Of a DNA stretch of 64,000 nt, positions 1 to 13,124 are shown one piece after another. The notes under the pieces were generated by a model. That model ran no database searches. It saw only the letters and a program-made list of their open reading frames with translations, and was not told where the DNA came from. Both the position numbers and the translations under genes were made by a program. Each line of letters opens with the position of its first letter. The first letter of the stretch is position 1. Where the stretch lies: assembly GCA_009823395.1 (NCBI GenBank), contig CM020512.1, positions 2,651,905 to 2,715,904 on the forward strand, written 5' to 3'. The DNA comes from Thamnaconus septentrionalis (taxonomy: Eukaryota > Chordata > Actinopteri > Tetraodontiformes > Monacanthidae).

Positions 1-2928
1 GAGAGACAGTGAGAGCGGGTACACAGTTTCCCACTGGAAAAATATGAGAAATATATAGACAGGATTTCTGTTTGTGGAAAGCCACGCGACGGACGTGTTG
101 ATGGAGCACTGGCCAAACATCAAACGAGAAGCGCATCATGAATTTCTATGGACTCCACTGGGGTTATTTAAAGACTTCTTACTTTGGTTCGACGGCACAA
201 TGGCTGCTGTTTGCCAGTGTGTGCCGGGGTGAGCCAGTGAAAAGACCAGAGGCGCACATTAACATCGCTTAAGGTTTTCTCAGGGGCCGAGATGAACTGA
301 CTAGAAAGTAACTTTATAACTCGCTGGAGGATGAAGCCCCTTTGTCGAGCTGCGCGCTGAAAGACACAAGTGTCTAACAAAAGGGGTGGCGCCATTGTTT
401 AAGCACTAAAGCGCATGGGCATTGATGCGCCTTGAATTGCAAAACATCTGCCATTTGCTCTGAACCACTTGGTTCGTGTTTGAATGACAATGGCCACGCA
501 TCCTTTAGAACACTGTCCGTAACCGCGCGTAAAAACAACAGTTACCAGACTTGCAGACTTGGATTTTAACCCCAAAGGTTTTTGTTTATTTAATGATATT
601 ACTGAAAATTATACCTTTATACCTATGTCTTTATCTTTTAATCGCCAATGGGTTTATAACTCATATCTCAGTGTTTGCCAATTTTCTCTTTTGCTTGATG
701 GATTTATGGCTTTGAAGGCCACTCTTCGGACATCAAACCCATGTTTATGGCTTTAACAATAGCGCGCGATTCAAAAATTAACCTTCAGTAATTGTTGGAG
801 CTTAGAAAAACACAACCACGGTGTAGACAATGGAGAGAATAAACCGATGCAGCTACATTAAACTCTACTTCAGTAGGGCTAGATTATTCTGCTGGTCCGT
901 TAATCATTACAACGATATTTTAATTATATTTCAGAAACGGGGCAAACGACAGATTATTTGTATAAACGGTGGCTATAGTGTGTCAAGTAATGGACCAAAT
1001 GAAGGAGAATCTGGTTCAGCGTGAGGATCTCTGACAGGCCCAGTGGGTCGAGTCCGGTCACTCAGCAGCACATCCTTTGAAAGGCAAAAGCCCACAAGGC
1101 GGCTGGACGGCAGCGCCTCCCTTTCTAACGGGATACATTGTTTGATTTGTTTTATCTCCGGTTGCAAAAAGGGGGAAAGGCCCGTTACCCAGCCAAGTTT
1201 TCTCCCCCAGCGTCGCCCCTTTATCTGACCACATCAACACTGAAAGCGCGGGGCGTTCCTCGGATTTTCCTCGCTCCATATTTCGTGAAACTGAAATGTG
1301 CATGCGGCCCGAGTTGCAGCATGATTCAACTCTCTCTGGCCTAATTTATAGAAAATATATATATTTTTTAAAGGTAATTCATGTTTTGGCAGATTTGTAT
1401 GCCCAAGTCAAAATAAAGCAACTGGGACAGGGACAGTCTTGTATACAGAACGCCAATTGGATCATTGTTTCGTTTCCGTTCAGATTTAGGTTTAAATTAC
1501 TGCAATGTCTCCAAAACACCTCGGTGGTTCATTCACTTTCCATCTCCCATTGGGCAACATTCCAACGGAATATTTTGTCGACGTGACGAACTGCGCGCTG
1601 TGGTCGTGGGTAGCGTCGTGTGTGGCAAACGCAAACTCTGAAATTGGTATGAAATTGTCAATTTGTCGATGTCAGCGTCCAGCTCTCTAAGGGCGCCATA
1701 TGCCATGCTAAGTGGCACTATTTACCAATTCGTTCCTGGTTTCACGGTCCGTCCTCCCCGTCGTCCCGCCGGCAACGTGAATGGCCTCAACAAAATGGCA
1801 ATTTAGCCTGTGGAATTGCCACATACCCCCCGCTGCAAGGGCTCTTCCGTCCCACTTGGAGGGGCACCGCGGCCGAGCGGAGCGTCACGGCGTGAAACTT
1901 TGACTTTCAAATGGTGGAGGGCAGCAGCAGCACTGTCTGAGGTCAGCGTCCTCTGCCTTATTGTCGGGAGAAAGGGAACTCTGTTCAGCGATATCTAATT
2001 ACCCGTGACCTCCTAACGGTAGTTAGAATTCCTCTGACTTCTTAGCTGGAGCGATTTTATTTTTCTGTTTTCAATTTTTTTTTTCACAGCAACTATTTTG
2101 TAGACAAAACTCAACAACAACAACAACAACAACACAGACAAGCAAATAAACACCTTTTTATAAATAGGTTGTTTTAAAAGAAATCGATTTTACTTGAAAC
2201 CGCTTAGAGATTGAGAAATAGAAATAGAACAAAGAATGAGTACTATAACAAACAACTTTAGCTCATTTGTGCTGATTTTTTTTTATTTGCACATACTGTA
2301 TTACATGGCCCAGTCCCCATCCCGAAGAATAAGACAACAAATAACTGCATTACTTCAAAGTAGAGTGTGGAGTTAAATAAATCGCAGCGTGTGATTTTGT
2401 AAAGTAGCGCCATCATGTGGTTATAATTATTGCACTTAAAACTTTAGCCAAAAAACAACAGTTATTAACTACCTTTGTACTTTCATTTTTTGTAAAAATC
2501 TGAGAAAATAAGAAACAAGCTTTGTGAAATGTGAAATGAGATCTGTAAACAAGAAGTGAAACAGGCACATTTTTTTTTCAACGACCCCATTTGGTGAAAA
2601 TGTAACTATTGTGCAAGTTTTGGAATAAGCAGCCCCTCAATACAGCCAAAAACGGTTTCCAATAAAACAGTTTGAGAAACACAGAAAGGGCAAGAAAACG
2701 TTCCAAGAAAACAGCAATTCAGAGCTTATTTTGTTCTAAAAAGTCTACAAATCTTTTAAATGATATAATACATACTTTGTGTTAACATACTCCGATTACT
2801 ACTAATCTATTACTAATAAATGGCTATTGCACACCAGCATCTTGACAGTGAAAAACGTGTTGAAATGGTATATTAACTAATAATTTTATAGGAATTTTTT
2901 AATGAGAAAACTATTTCAAAATGTCAGA
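1..2928. other. Intergenic region downstream of tas1r copy D
   Basis: No exon with a recognisable protein product was found on either strand; the open frames are short, overlap each other and resemble nothing I know. The first 2 kb is moderately GC-rich, the rest AT-rich. A short (CAA)n run lies at 2112-2133. Minus-strand AATAAA signals near 2282-2287 could end a copy D transcript. I cannot exclude an exon or conserved non-coding element of a neighbouring gene outside the window. Confidence 0.5.
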
Positions 2929-2996
2929 TTACTTACTGCAAGAGCTTGAAACATCATGTTTGTGACTCTTTGGATACACATATTTACCAAAAAGCA

Positions 2997-5900
2997 CTAC
3001 TGACTTATTGTTTTGGTGTAATTCTGAATGAGACTCTGGAAGTACTTCTGCGTGTTCTTTTGAGGTTGAAAAATGATGATGTAGCCTTTTGGGAGGAAGT
3101 ACCAAAACAGAAAAGAGTAGACGCTGGAGAGTATCGCCAGAGCATTTAGACTCAGAATGTCTTTTCCACTGTAAAGAATACATATTGTGGCAAAGATGAT
3201 CCAGGTGAGGATCTGTAGGAACAGGCAGAATGTTATTGATTTGGCCTCGTTGTAAGTTTTTTGGCAGGTCTTTCCCCATGTAGGAGAAAATGAAGCAAAT
3301 GGTGCAGAGTGTTACAAGTAAAACCACTGAACAAGTCGCTGCTCTAATGTGCATGTCACAGGTGAGTATAATCTTGTCTGGATATGAAATTACATCTCTG
3401 TAGGGTTTAGGAGGAGTGCGGGAATAACTCATTACTAGGAGAAAAGCTTGAACAACAAATAACACACATATGACGAGCCACTGTCCGTGGTATTTCATCC
3501 ACCAGCTGTGCAGTTTGGGGATCTTGGCAGCGATTTTGAAAATAAAAACGATCTGGAAGGAGCGAACTGCAAAGCACGCCAGACACACAGTGTAGAACAA
3601 CACAAACGGCAGGATCCTCATCAAACAAAAGGAACTTGTTGGTTCACCAAAGTAAAAAAACACACTAATGCTACTCAGACTGAGGCAGCCTAAAATCAGG
3701 AAGCACATTGGTCCCCCAGCTGATCGGACAATAGGAGTGTTGTAGTTGATGGCAAAGACAACAGACATGGCGACTGTCAGCAGCACAAAGGCACAGGCTC
3801 CAATGATGATCAGTATGGACCCAATGTCAGTGAACGCAACATATTCCACCACCCGCAAGTGGCAAGAGGTACTTCCTGCTGTAGACCACTCTGCCTCCTT
3901 GCAGGGGACGCATGTGTAGGGATCCTCTGTTATAAAGAAAGAGAAATATTCAAGAGAACGATAACACTTCCAATGCTGAATGTCAAAATGCCCCGCAAAA
4001 AAAAAGTCATAGATACATTGTGCCTTTACATATCGCTTATAACAAATACAGTTTGGTTGGTAATACAGAAGATCAGATGTGTATTTTCCCAGAACTTTAT
4101 TTAAAAATAGTAAACAGCCAAATTCAATTTTATAATCTCAGATCACATATGCAGATGCAATCAGTGTTGCTTTTGACCCACCTGTGATGTTCACGTGAGT
4201 GCCGCCTAGACAGAGTTCACAAGTGAAACAGCACTTCTGGATTCCACTTATCTTTTTCGCATATCCCAATTTGCATTCGTCAGAACAGCGTGCAGTCGGT
4301 ACCTAACCATAATTCAACAACAAATAAAATATTGCAGAATTTTAGGAATCACACATATGAATGTATCGCATGTAAGAACTTTATGAGTCTCATGGTCAAA
4401 TATTCAAATGGCGACCACGTCAATGTTTCAGTATTTTGACCTATCTTTTGTAAGCAGACATCAGTGTTATTGTAACTGTAGAAAGGATCAACAACTTACT
4501 TCACCGCTGAACCACTGAATTTCACTGTCGTTGATGAAGAAGCTGACAAATGGGTGAAAATTATAAAAGCCGATATCCTCTGCATCACCTGTTTGGTTCC
4601 AGTATACAATATCATATGATCCAAACTTTGGGTCACCGTGCTTATCAAACTGAATGCTTTGGTTTAAAAGTGTAAAATTTGACTTTTTCAGCTCTGATAA
4701 AACCTAGAAGAAGAAAAAGACAAAACAAACAAATAGCTTTTGTCCCTTAATGCCAAACAAGTAAAAAAGAATATAATAATATTAAGGTGATTGCACATTG
4801 GTCATATCTTTCACAAAAATTGGTTATGCGTTGTTATTGTATCCAAAAACAAAACACATAATCTATATGGTCACTTATAACATTTAACACAATATAGTAA
4901 AAAGTCAAAGGGGAAATCAGGTAATCATAAAAAAAAAAACCTGTATACTTACCATGTATGGGTATACTTCAGTAGTGCCATTACACTGACCAGCACCACA
5001 TTGTAAAGTATGGTGTAAGGCATGAGCAACGGCGTAAATAGCCGCATAAACAGGAAAAGAAAAAGTCGGGTCAGAGTTGATGACACTCTCTGCACTCAGG
5101 CCACTGCAGTTGCAAACCTGGTTACAAAATGTGTGTTCTTCATTTGCACAATAAGTCTGGTTGATGGCAGCATAGATGAAATCGTTAAAACCTGGTATCG
5201 TCACGACAGTTTGAGCCACTCCCAGCACAGTTCCAATATTTTTGATTCCCTTTTGCTTTGGGAGTCTGTTGTTTAAGGACCAAGTGTCTCCTGCGATCCA
5301 GATCTTGTCGGTGACATTCAGTCGAATTGCAGATTTAAGTAGAGCTTCAGCGGTTAGTCGAGGAGTGAAAACAATGATGACTCTGATCTTCTGTGCCTCT
5401 ATTTGCTCAAAGATAAACGAATATGGGCTGTTATCATTAACCACTGTCGTGTATGCCAGACAGATTTCAGTGTCCTTAATCCGTCTCGTGAAAATTTGCC
5501 ATCCATCAATGCCATACTCGTCATCACTGTTAATGAAAGCGACCCATCGCCAGTTGAAGTGCAGCAGAATGCTAACAAGCACTTCTATTATTGCCATATT
5601 GGGATACACTGTTCTTAAATAGGAAGGGAATTTGGTCTTCTCTGAAAAGGCCGAGCTAGAAGATCCATAATTGACCTGTTAAAAGAGTTTCAGAAAAGTT
5701 ATGTTTTTTAAGACTTAAGAGACTCAGCAGCAGCTGTGAAAAACAAGCAAACAAAACCAACCCTTACTATAGGAATAAGATCCACCATGAACAATGGGGC
5801 AACAGTCCGAGTGCTTGTGCTTGAGAAAGGACCGACCACTGCAATCAGTTTTGACCCATTTTCATTATTGTGCAGGTCACTGTGAACATGGATCATGTCT

Positions 5901-6409
5901 TTCATTGAAAGGAGCTTCAGAGCATCAGGTAAATTTTGTATATCTGAGCAGTGGTCAAATATTTCATAGCCAAGTGAAACATTTGGAAGGAGGTTGCTAG
6001 AGTTGTTGATTTCCTCGACAGAGAATCTCATAATCTGAAGGCTCCTGTAATTGGATGTGACGAAGATTTGACTGTAGGACATCAAGAAAATAACTCGTGA
6101 ATGGATTGCCCAATACATAATTTGGGGAACAGTTATAAAAGCCATGAATTTTTTGTCTATGATTAGTTTTCTCGGGTTCAAGATCGGACAAGACCGAAAT
6201 GACGTATTTCGCGTTGCCGAGACTCACCTGGAGCAGTCGATGGTCTCCGGCTTGTCATGATAGACAGGCGAGCTGAGTTGGTGAATATCAAAAAGTCCTC
6301 CCAACACATAGTCTCCCCCAAGACGAAACTCGGACACAGGGACGTTGCACTGAGCCAAGACGGGTAGAAGAAATCCCAGGAGACAAAGAGAAGCCACGCG
6401 ATGGCTCAT
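2997..6409 (-). pseudogene. tas1r: Tas1r copy D: type 1 taste receptor broken by a 1-bp insertion in the last exon
   Basis: Class C GPCR of the T1R family. Exons in transcription order: 6409-6228, 6071-5768, 5675-4953, 4703-4500, 4302-4182 and 3926-2997. Exons 1-5 are open and in phase: signal peptide, Venus-flytrap ligand domain (about residues 22-471) and cysteine-rich linker. The start at 6409 precedes a hydrophobic leader. Compared with copies A-C, exon 6 has an extra G at 3256, in the segment coding the loop before TM6 (just after the GKDLPKN motif). The normal frame is lost there and an out-of-frame tail runs to a stop at 2929, so TM6, TM7 and the C-terminus are missing. The ancestral stop is still visible at 2997-2999. 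Exon 6 is 930 nt against 929 nt in A-C, which supports one single-base event. The lesion could be real or an assembly error; no other lesion was seen. Confidence 0.88.
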
Positions 6410-6562
6410 CTCGGCTGTTTCCTTCAACTTGATTTGTGGCACGAGCACTCTCACCTCAACTCGCCATTGCCACAGGTACCATGATGAGCCTCTGGACAAT
6501 GCCTCCTGGGACCTATCCATGCATGTGAGTTTAAAGTACTTTAAATGGTGGGAGGAGAATTT

Positions 6563-6579
6563 ACAAATCAGTATGCAAA
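6563..6579 (-). promoter_or_regulatory. Shared octamer-like upstream element, copy D
   Basis: In gene sense the site reads TTTGCATACTGATTTGT, ending 154 bp before the copy D start codon. Essentially the same 17 bp, followed by a pyrimidine-rich TTCTC stretch, lies upstream of copies A, B and C. The TTTGCAT core is 7 of 8 bases of the POU octamer ATTTGCAT. A regulatory role is inferred from this repetition. Confidence 0.6.
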
Positions 6580-6592
6580 AGGGCATGAGCAC

Positions 6593-8535
6593 GTGCTGCC
6601 CTGCTCATGTTGAAAAAAAACAAAAAAACAGCTGTGTTGAAGAAGCAGGTTTAATGCCTCTTAATGCAACATGCTGCTTAAGGTCGTTCCACACTTGCAA
6701 TTTGAAACATAAATCAATTAAACAGTGTTTAGTTGTCAGTGTGAGACACAAAAAAAGGCCCTGTCACAAACACTTTCCATTGGGACGAAACTGTGAGGCC
6801 AGGACATGGCAATAGGCAAATGACAGTAGCACAACCGATGGAAGCCATTCATGGCAAGAGCTGCCACTAGAATTTGAATTCTGGCAATCTGCTGGTTTGA
6901 GAGCGGAAGTGAAGTAGGTAAATGTACTTTACCAAGTGAGTGATTAAGAAAGACTTCAGGGAAAGAAACAAATGACATCATGCAAAACATTGCCTTGATT
7001 TGCCATAGCAACATGGCACAACATTGATGACACCATGTTTGAAGTTAAGGTTGGCCAACAACATTAGGTGATATGAGCACCTCAATAGGCTAGAATTGGG
7101 AAACTGGATTATATATTTGAACAATGTAACCTCATGTGCACCATTTATTATGTCATTATGGCTCATGTCTATAGGAGTATTTTTTGGACAATGTGTTCTC
7201 TTTAAAAGCATAGTTCATAAGGCAAACACATCAGAGGATTTTTACAAAACATGCTTCTTGTTAAAACAGTTCCAAAGTGGTGATTCCACAGACACAGCAA
7301 CAGATGCTTGTGCGATTGAATGTCACGTGACACAATGACACAAAATCCCCTCATTCATCTCAAGCGCAGATGTCTAAAATATAACCACTTGAAGTCGCTG
7401 TTTCTTCTCCATATCTCCAACTGTTATACACTGAACCATTAATGTTGTTTAGTGAATGGTGCTCATTGAACTTTTCATGACAATAACATCCATAAACATC
7501 AATTTATCCTGCTTTAATTTTATTTATATATATTTTTGAAAAAACATTTTTAAGTTCAGCATGGCATAATGGGAGATTCAGGCCACAAGACAAAGATAAA
7601 AAAAACACAACAAAATTAAAAACAAAAACAAAAAACAAAAAACATCGACCAGTGTTTTTCATGTTAGATTTTTCCTTGAGGAAGGTTGGGAGAAACAAAC
7701 ACAAAATAAACAAAAAAAAAACAAACAACAAGTCAATGACTACATTATCCTTACATACAATTAAAGCTTTCTCTATTCACTGCACATTCCCACAAACCCA
7801 CGAAACAAATTAAAATATTTGTGTTTAAATCAACAAATATTTGTATGCAACTTATTTCCAGACCCCAAATGCAAAAAAACAACAACAAAACAAAACCCAG
7901 AATAATAACAAAAAACCCAAACATTTTTGGTTTGTTAAATATACAAAAATATATACTCTTAAATGTCAAAACACAATTAGACATTAAATTGTGTTGAGTT
8001 TAAAAGTTGTAACAGCAAGCATATTTCTGTGTACAATTTATAGGAAAGAGAGAAAGTCTGACAGGTACAAAGGCATATTTCTGCATATTTCAGTGTGTCC
8101 TTAAAGAGAATGGATGGTATACATACATCATTTTCAGAGCACCCGAGTCTCAGACATAAAGGTTCTCTCAACCTATATGTCCATTTTTACATTTATTTAA
8201 CCTTAATTAAACCAGAATGATGCCCATGAGATTAACCTCTTTCTACCTGACCAAGAAAGGCAGCAGCAAAATACCAAACACAGTAACAATTTACACAAAT
8301 AAAACACTAACAAATAAAGTAGGATGAAATATATAAAAAGTAAGCAAGCAGGTTCCCAAAAACAAGTATGTGTAGTGGAGTCGGCCTCAGGTGATCTCAG
8401 TTTAGATTTAAAAGTCCTCAAAGAAATTCACTCTGTTAGTTTCCATTCATTATTAAACAATTTCAAATGAATGTTTACATGCCTTGAAGCAGATCATGTT
8501 GTCATTCTGAAGAAACACATATCTATTCGAAAGCT
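6593..8535. other. Intergenic region between tas1r copies C and D
   Basis: Downstream of the copy C stop and upstream of the copy D start. AT-rich, with long A-rich blocks at about 7590-7960. Minus-strand AATAAA signals near 8190 are plausible for copy C. No gene-like exon was seen; long stretches of the minus strand stay open only because they are T-rich. Confidence 0.5.
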
Positions 8536-11500
8536 CTACTGGCTTATTGTTTTGGTGTAATTCTGAATGAGACTCTGGAAGTACTTCTGCGTGTTCTTTT
8601 GAGGTTGAAAAATGATGATGTAACCTTTTGGGAGGAAGTACCAAAACAGAAAAGAGTAAACGCTGGAGAGTATCGCCAGAGCATTTAGGGTTTCAATGTA
8701 CTTCCCGCGATAAAGCATATACACTGTGGCAAAGATGATCCAGGTGAGGACCTGTAGGAGCAGGCAGAAGGTTATTGATTTGGCCTCATTGTAATTTTTT
8801 GGCAGGTCTTTCCCCATGTAGGAGAAAATGAAGCAAAGGAAGCACAAAGTTACAAGTAAAACCACTGAACAAGTCGTTGCTCTAATGTTGTTTTCACAAG
8901 TGAGTAGAATCCTGTCTGGATACCAAACTGTGTCATTGAATGGTATGGCAGGAGTGTTAGAATAACCAATCACTAGTAGGAAAGCCTGTGCAATGAATGC
9001 ACCAGCAATGACGAGCCACTGTCCGTGATATTTCGTCCACCAACTTTGCAGTTTGGGGATCTTGGCAGCTATTTTGAAAATGCAAACGATCTGGAAGGAG
9101 CGAACGACGAAGCACGCCAGACACACAGTGTAGAACAACACAAATGGAAGGTATCTCAACATGCAAAAGGAATTTGTTGGTTCGTCGATGTAAAAAAACA
9201 CACTGGTACTACAGAGACCAGAGCAGCCTAACATCAGGAAGCACATTGGTCCCCCAGCTGATCTGACAATAGGAGTGTTGTAGTTGATGGCGAAGACAAC
9301 AGACATGGCGACTGTCAGAAGCACCAAGGCACAGGCTCCAATGATGATCAGTATGGACCCAATGTCAGTGAACGCAACATATTCCACCACCCGCAAGTGG
9401 CAAGAGGTACTTCCTGCTGTAGACCACTCTGCCTCCTTACAGGGGACGCATGTGTAGGGATCCTCTGTTGAAATTAAAATTATTTCAAACTGTAAATGTT
9501 GGTTCAGTTTTGAAAAAAAATAGCAAACAGTGTTGTGTCACATTATCCAAAAAAGAAACATGAAAATGAGCTACATTAATGTAGGCATCTTATATGAAGT
9601 CTTGATTGCCCCCTTGTGGTGGCTTCCAGCATATTTCAGGTTATACGGTAGGTAGGAAGAAATTAATACATGCAGTTGACATGCTTTGAATTGTTTGCCA
9701 CACCACATGTTCAATGTAAAAATGGCAACATGTAGATGTATTATCTAAGCTTATGTATCTATATGTTTTGTCAATTTATCTACTTTTTATATAAGTTTAT
9801 AATAACTTACCAGTGCTGTTAATAAAGGTTCCAATTGGACAGACGCCACATCTGAAACAGCATTTCTGCATTCCAATTTGCTCTTTAAAATACCCAGGGA
9901 GACATTCTGGTGAACACATTGAAGTGGGCACCTGTACATATAAATATTTTTTAAATGTTGAAATATTTTGCAGGATATACTCGTGCTGAAAAATAAAAGC
10001 TTGATTGATCACCAAATCACATCCCAACCACAATCACATCAGTGCATTTTTTATTTTAAAAGTGACAACTTACCTCTCCCTTTGTGTACCAATCAATCTT
10101 GGTGTTGTTGATGAAAAAAGTACTCAGCTTAGGAAAATGGTAAAAGCCAACTTCCTCCGCATCACCAGTGTCATTCCAAAATACTATAGAATAGGATCCA
10201 AACTTTGGGTCACCATTTTCATCAAATTTAATTGTTTGATTTAAAAGTGTGAAGTTTGATTTCTTCAGCTCTCCTAGAACCTGTTTTGAGGAAACAAAAT
10301 TGGTATTATAATTTTCATGTACCCAGATTGCACTTTAGAGCGTAAGTGGTTTGAAGTTATTGGAACTTTATGTTTTGAAAAGTCAAACTTTTGTCCTAAT
10401 CTTTGGTTATCATGTGTTTTCTGCCCATTTGCAGAGTGCCAAATACTGTAAGATGAAGTAGACATTCAATACTTACCATGTATGGATGTACTGTAGTTTT
10501 GCGTTTACATTGGCCAGTTTCGCACTGCAAGGTCTTGTGTAAAGCCTGAGCAATGGCATATACAGCAGAATAAACCGAAAAGGAAAAGGTTGGGTCTGCA
10601 GCTCTGATGTCCTCTGCTGTCAGACTACTGCAGTTGCAAAGCTGGTTACAAAAAAGCTCATTCTCACTTTCACAATGCATCTTGCTCTTGTCAGAATAGA
10701 CAAACTCATTAAAACCAGGTATTGGTAGGACTGCCTGAGCCACTCCAATTACAGTTCCAATATTTTTAATTCCTTTCTTCTTGGGGAGATTCTTGTTTAG
10801 AGACCATCCATCATCCGCTATCCAAACCTTCTGTGTAATATTCAATTTTATTGCAGAAACAACAAGGGCTTCAACAGTCGTCTTGTCAGCGAGAACAATA
10901 ATGATGTTTACTTTCTGTGCTTCTATTTGTGTAAACATTTGGCTGTAATCAGTTTGTGTGTTGAAATTTTTGGAGTATGCGAGACAAATTTGTGTATTAG
11001 CGATCGTCTGTCTAAAAATATCTTGTCCGTCAGTACCAAAGTCATCATCACTGTTTAAGAAGGCCACCCAACGCCAGTCGTAGTGCCGCAATATTTGAAC
11101 AATGACTTCTATGACATCTTTATTGGGATGGACCGTTCTTAGGAAGGAGGGATAATTCTGCTTTTTTGATAATACAGAACTAGTTGCTCCATAGCTGACC
11201 TGCCAACAGAATGATAGACAAAAACATGAATTTTCACCCACAAAATAATCAGAAATACAAATACAATAGCAAACTCACCATAGAAATGAAATCCTCCATA
11301 AGCAATGGTGCTGCAGTAAGAGCCTGAGTGCTGGTAAAGGGACCAACCACCGCCATCACTTTGGACTGAGTATTTTCTAATTTATGCCAAGTTTTGATGA
11401 AGTGATTGACAGAAGAGAGTTGTAAAACAGCCGGGAAACCGACTGTTTCTGCACAGTAGTCAAATATTTCATAGCCAAGAGACACATTGGGCAGCAGGTT

Positions 11501-11941
11501 TGTAGAGTTATTGATTTCTTCCACAGCAAATCTCATCAACTGAAACCTTCGATAGTTTGGTAGGAGAAAAGATTGTCTGAGGACACCGACAGGAGAGGAG
11601 AAAAAAAATTAACTACAGTCATTTCGAATGTGGCATTAGGTTTTTTTTAAAACTGCATTACCCAATAATTCCCCAGTTTGGAAGTTGCAGAAGAGTTTTC
11701 AATCAGCGTAGTCGAATGTTAGACATGATTTGACTGTATCTTTGATTTTTGATGTGACTCACCTAGAACAGTCCAATGTTTCCGGCCTTTTGTGAAAAAC
11801 AGGAGAACTGACATAATGAATATCAAAAAGTCCACCTATTAAATAATCTCCCGCAAGCTTAAACTCTGAGGTGGCATAAGTACACGGAGCAACAGCATAT
11901 AGAAGGTATCCCAGGACACAAAGAAAAGCAATGTGTTCCAT
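8536..11941 (-). CDS. tas1r: Tas1r copy C: type 1 taste receptor (class C GPCR), intact
   Basis: Exons: 11941-11763, 11576-11279, 11199-10477, 10280-10074, 9931-9811 and 9464-8536. They join in phase to 818 residues, the usual T1R size. Residues 1-20 form a signal peptide. The Venus-flytrap domain (to about 469) begins with the T1R-type GDYLIGGLFDIH stretch and includes AVEEINNSTNLLPNVSLGYE. The cysteine-rich linker (about 470-533) has the CCFRC and paired-Cys pattern. The 7TM domain follows, with the T1R marks PIVRSAGGPMCF, GKDLPKNYNEAK and a PK-Y motif in TM7. T1R proteins pair as heterodimers, usually with T1R3, to sense amino acids or sugars in taste cells; no T1R3 partner was identified here. 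The final 146 nt of exon 6 almost match copy D. T1R1 versus T1R2 type cannot be settled by eye. Confidence 0.9.
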
Positions 11942-13124
11942 CTATATGTTTTGGTTTACCAATGTGATAAGAACTCTAGTGGCATTTGCCTCTTCCAGTA
12001 GGGTGTAAACAAGCACAAGATATGTCTGCTCCGCAGAGATTTCCATAGATGTGGACATGAAATGTAAAACACTTAATGGTTGAAAGAGAATGAACAAATT
12101 AGTATGCAAAGCTGCTGCTCACATTGTCCACAGGTAGTCCAAGTTTTATGCAAAGACCTTAAAAAAAAATCTTAAACACTGTTTTTGACAAATGTTTGTC
12201 ATTTCAACTGGAGAACCTATCAAATCAATTGACGGTAAATATGGTGTGGCAAGGATTTCCATACCAGGAGGAAAAAAATAACTTACAAAAAATAGTAGCA
12301 AGAGCTCTTTCTAAGCTCTGGTATAATTAAACACCTTGAAAAGAAATGCAGTTCATACGTCAGACAAATTCCCGCTAGGGAAATAGATGTGATGTTCATA
12401 AACAGATGGAGACCTACTGAAGTTTAGTTAGACACTGATTGATTGTGTTGTACATGGAAATAAACACTGATAAACGGCTCATCGATGACATTAAATTTAC
12501 AACTGTCATTAATATTTTACAAAGTACGCTCTATAATTCTAGTACAATACTGAAGCAATATGTTGCAAATTATGTGTCAAACATTGGAGCAAATAATTTC
12601 TCATTACACTTTATAACTGTATACAAATATGTTTTTTATTAATGTTAACTTCATTTGATAAACAAGATGTAAGAAAATGTGTACATTCTATTTGTAGCAG
12701 ATTTTGATAGTGTGTTCCTATATTTTTAGTGGTAAAAGTTTGAACCTTACAGTTTCAAAAAAAGGATATTTATCCTTTTCTTTTAAGATAAAAAAGGATA
12801 AATATCTGCTAAAAAAAAGTCAGCATCACAAAATTGAACATTCATTTTAAAGACGATTTAAAAACAGCGATACAAAGATTAACAATGCTAATTAAAATAA
12901 AAAACACTATTATTTGGAATTTACTAGTAAAGTTTCTCAAATAGAAGGCAAAAGCAAGCAGATGAAAAAGAAATCTAAAGACTAAAATGAAAAATATGCA
13001 TCAAAAGTGGTTTACAATTCTTTTCGATATGAAGGAACATATTTGTTGTTTGCCTGAATGGGATCAATACTATGATCCCATTCAGCTCATTTCAGCCTCA
13101 GCATGGAAGCGAGTGCAAAGGCAG
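11942..13124. other. Intergenic region between copies B and C, with two short inverted repeats
   Basis: AT-rich spacer with no exon-like signal. It contains the copy C upstream element (12094-12110). One 15-bp inverted repeat (arms 12765-12779 and 12792-12806) lies in A/T-rich DNA. Another has perfect 13-bp arms at 13054-13066 and 13073-13085 around a 6-nt loop, 40 bp beyond the copy B stop codon. Confidence 0.6.
12094..12110 (-). promoter_or_regulatory. Shared octamer-like upstream element, copy C
   Basis: Gene sense TTTGCATACTAATTTGT, ending 153 bp before the copy C start and followed by a TTCTC-type pyrimidine stretch as in the other copies. It differs from the copy D site by one base. 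Confidence 0.6.
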
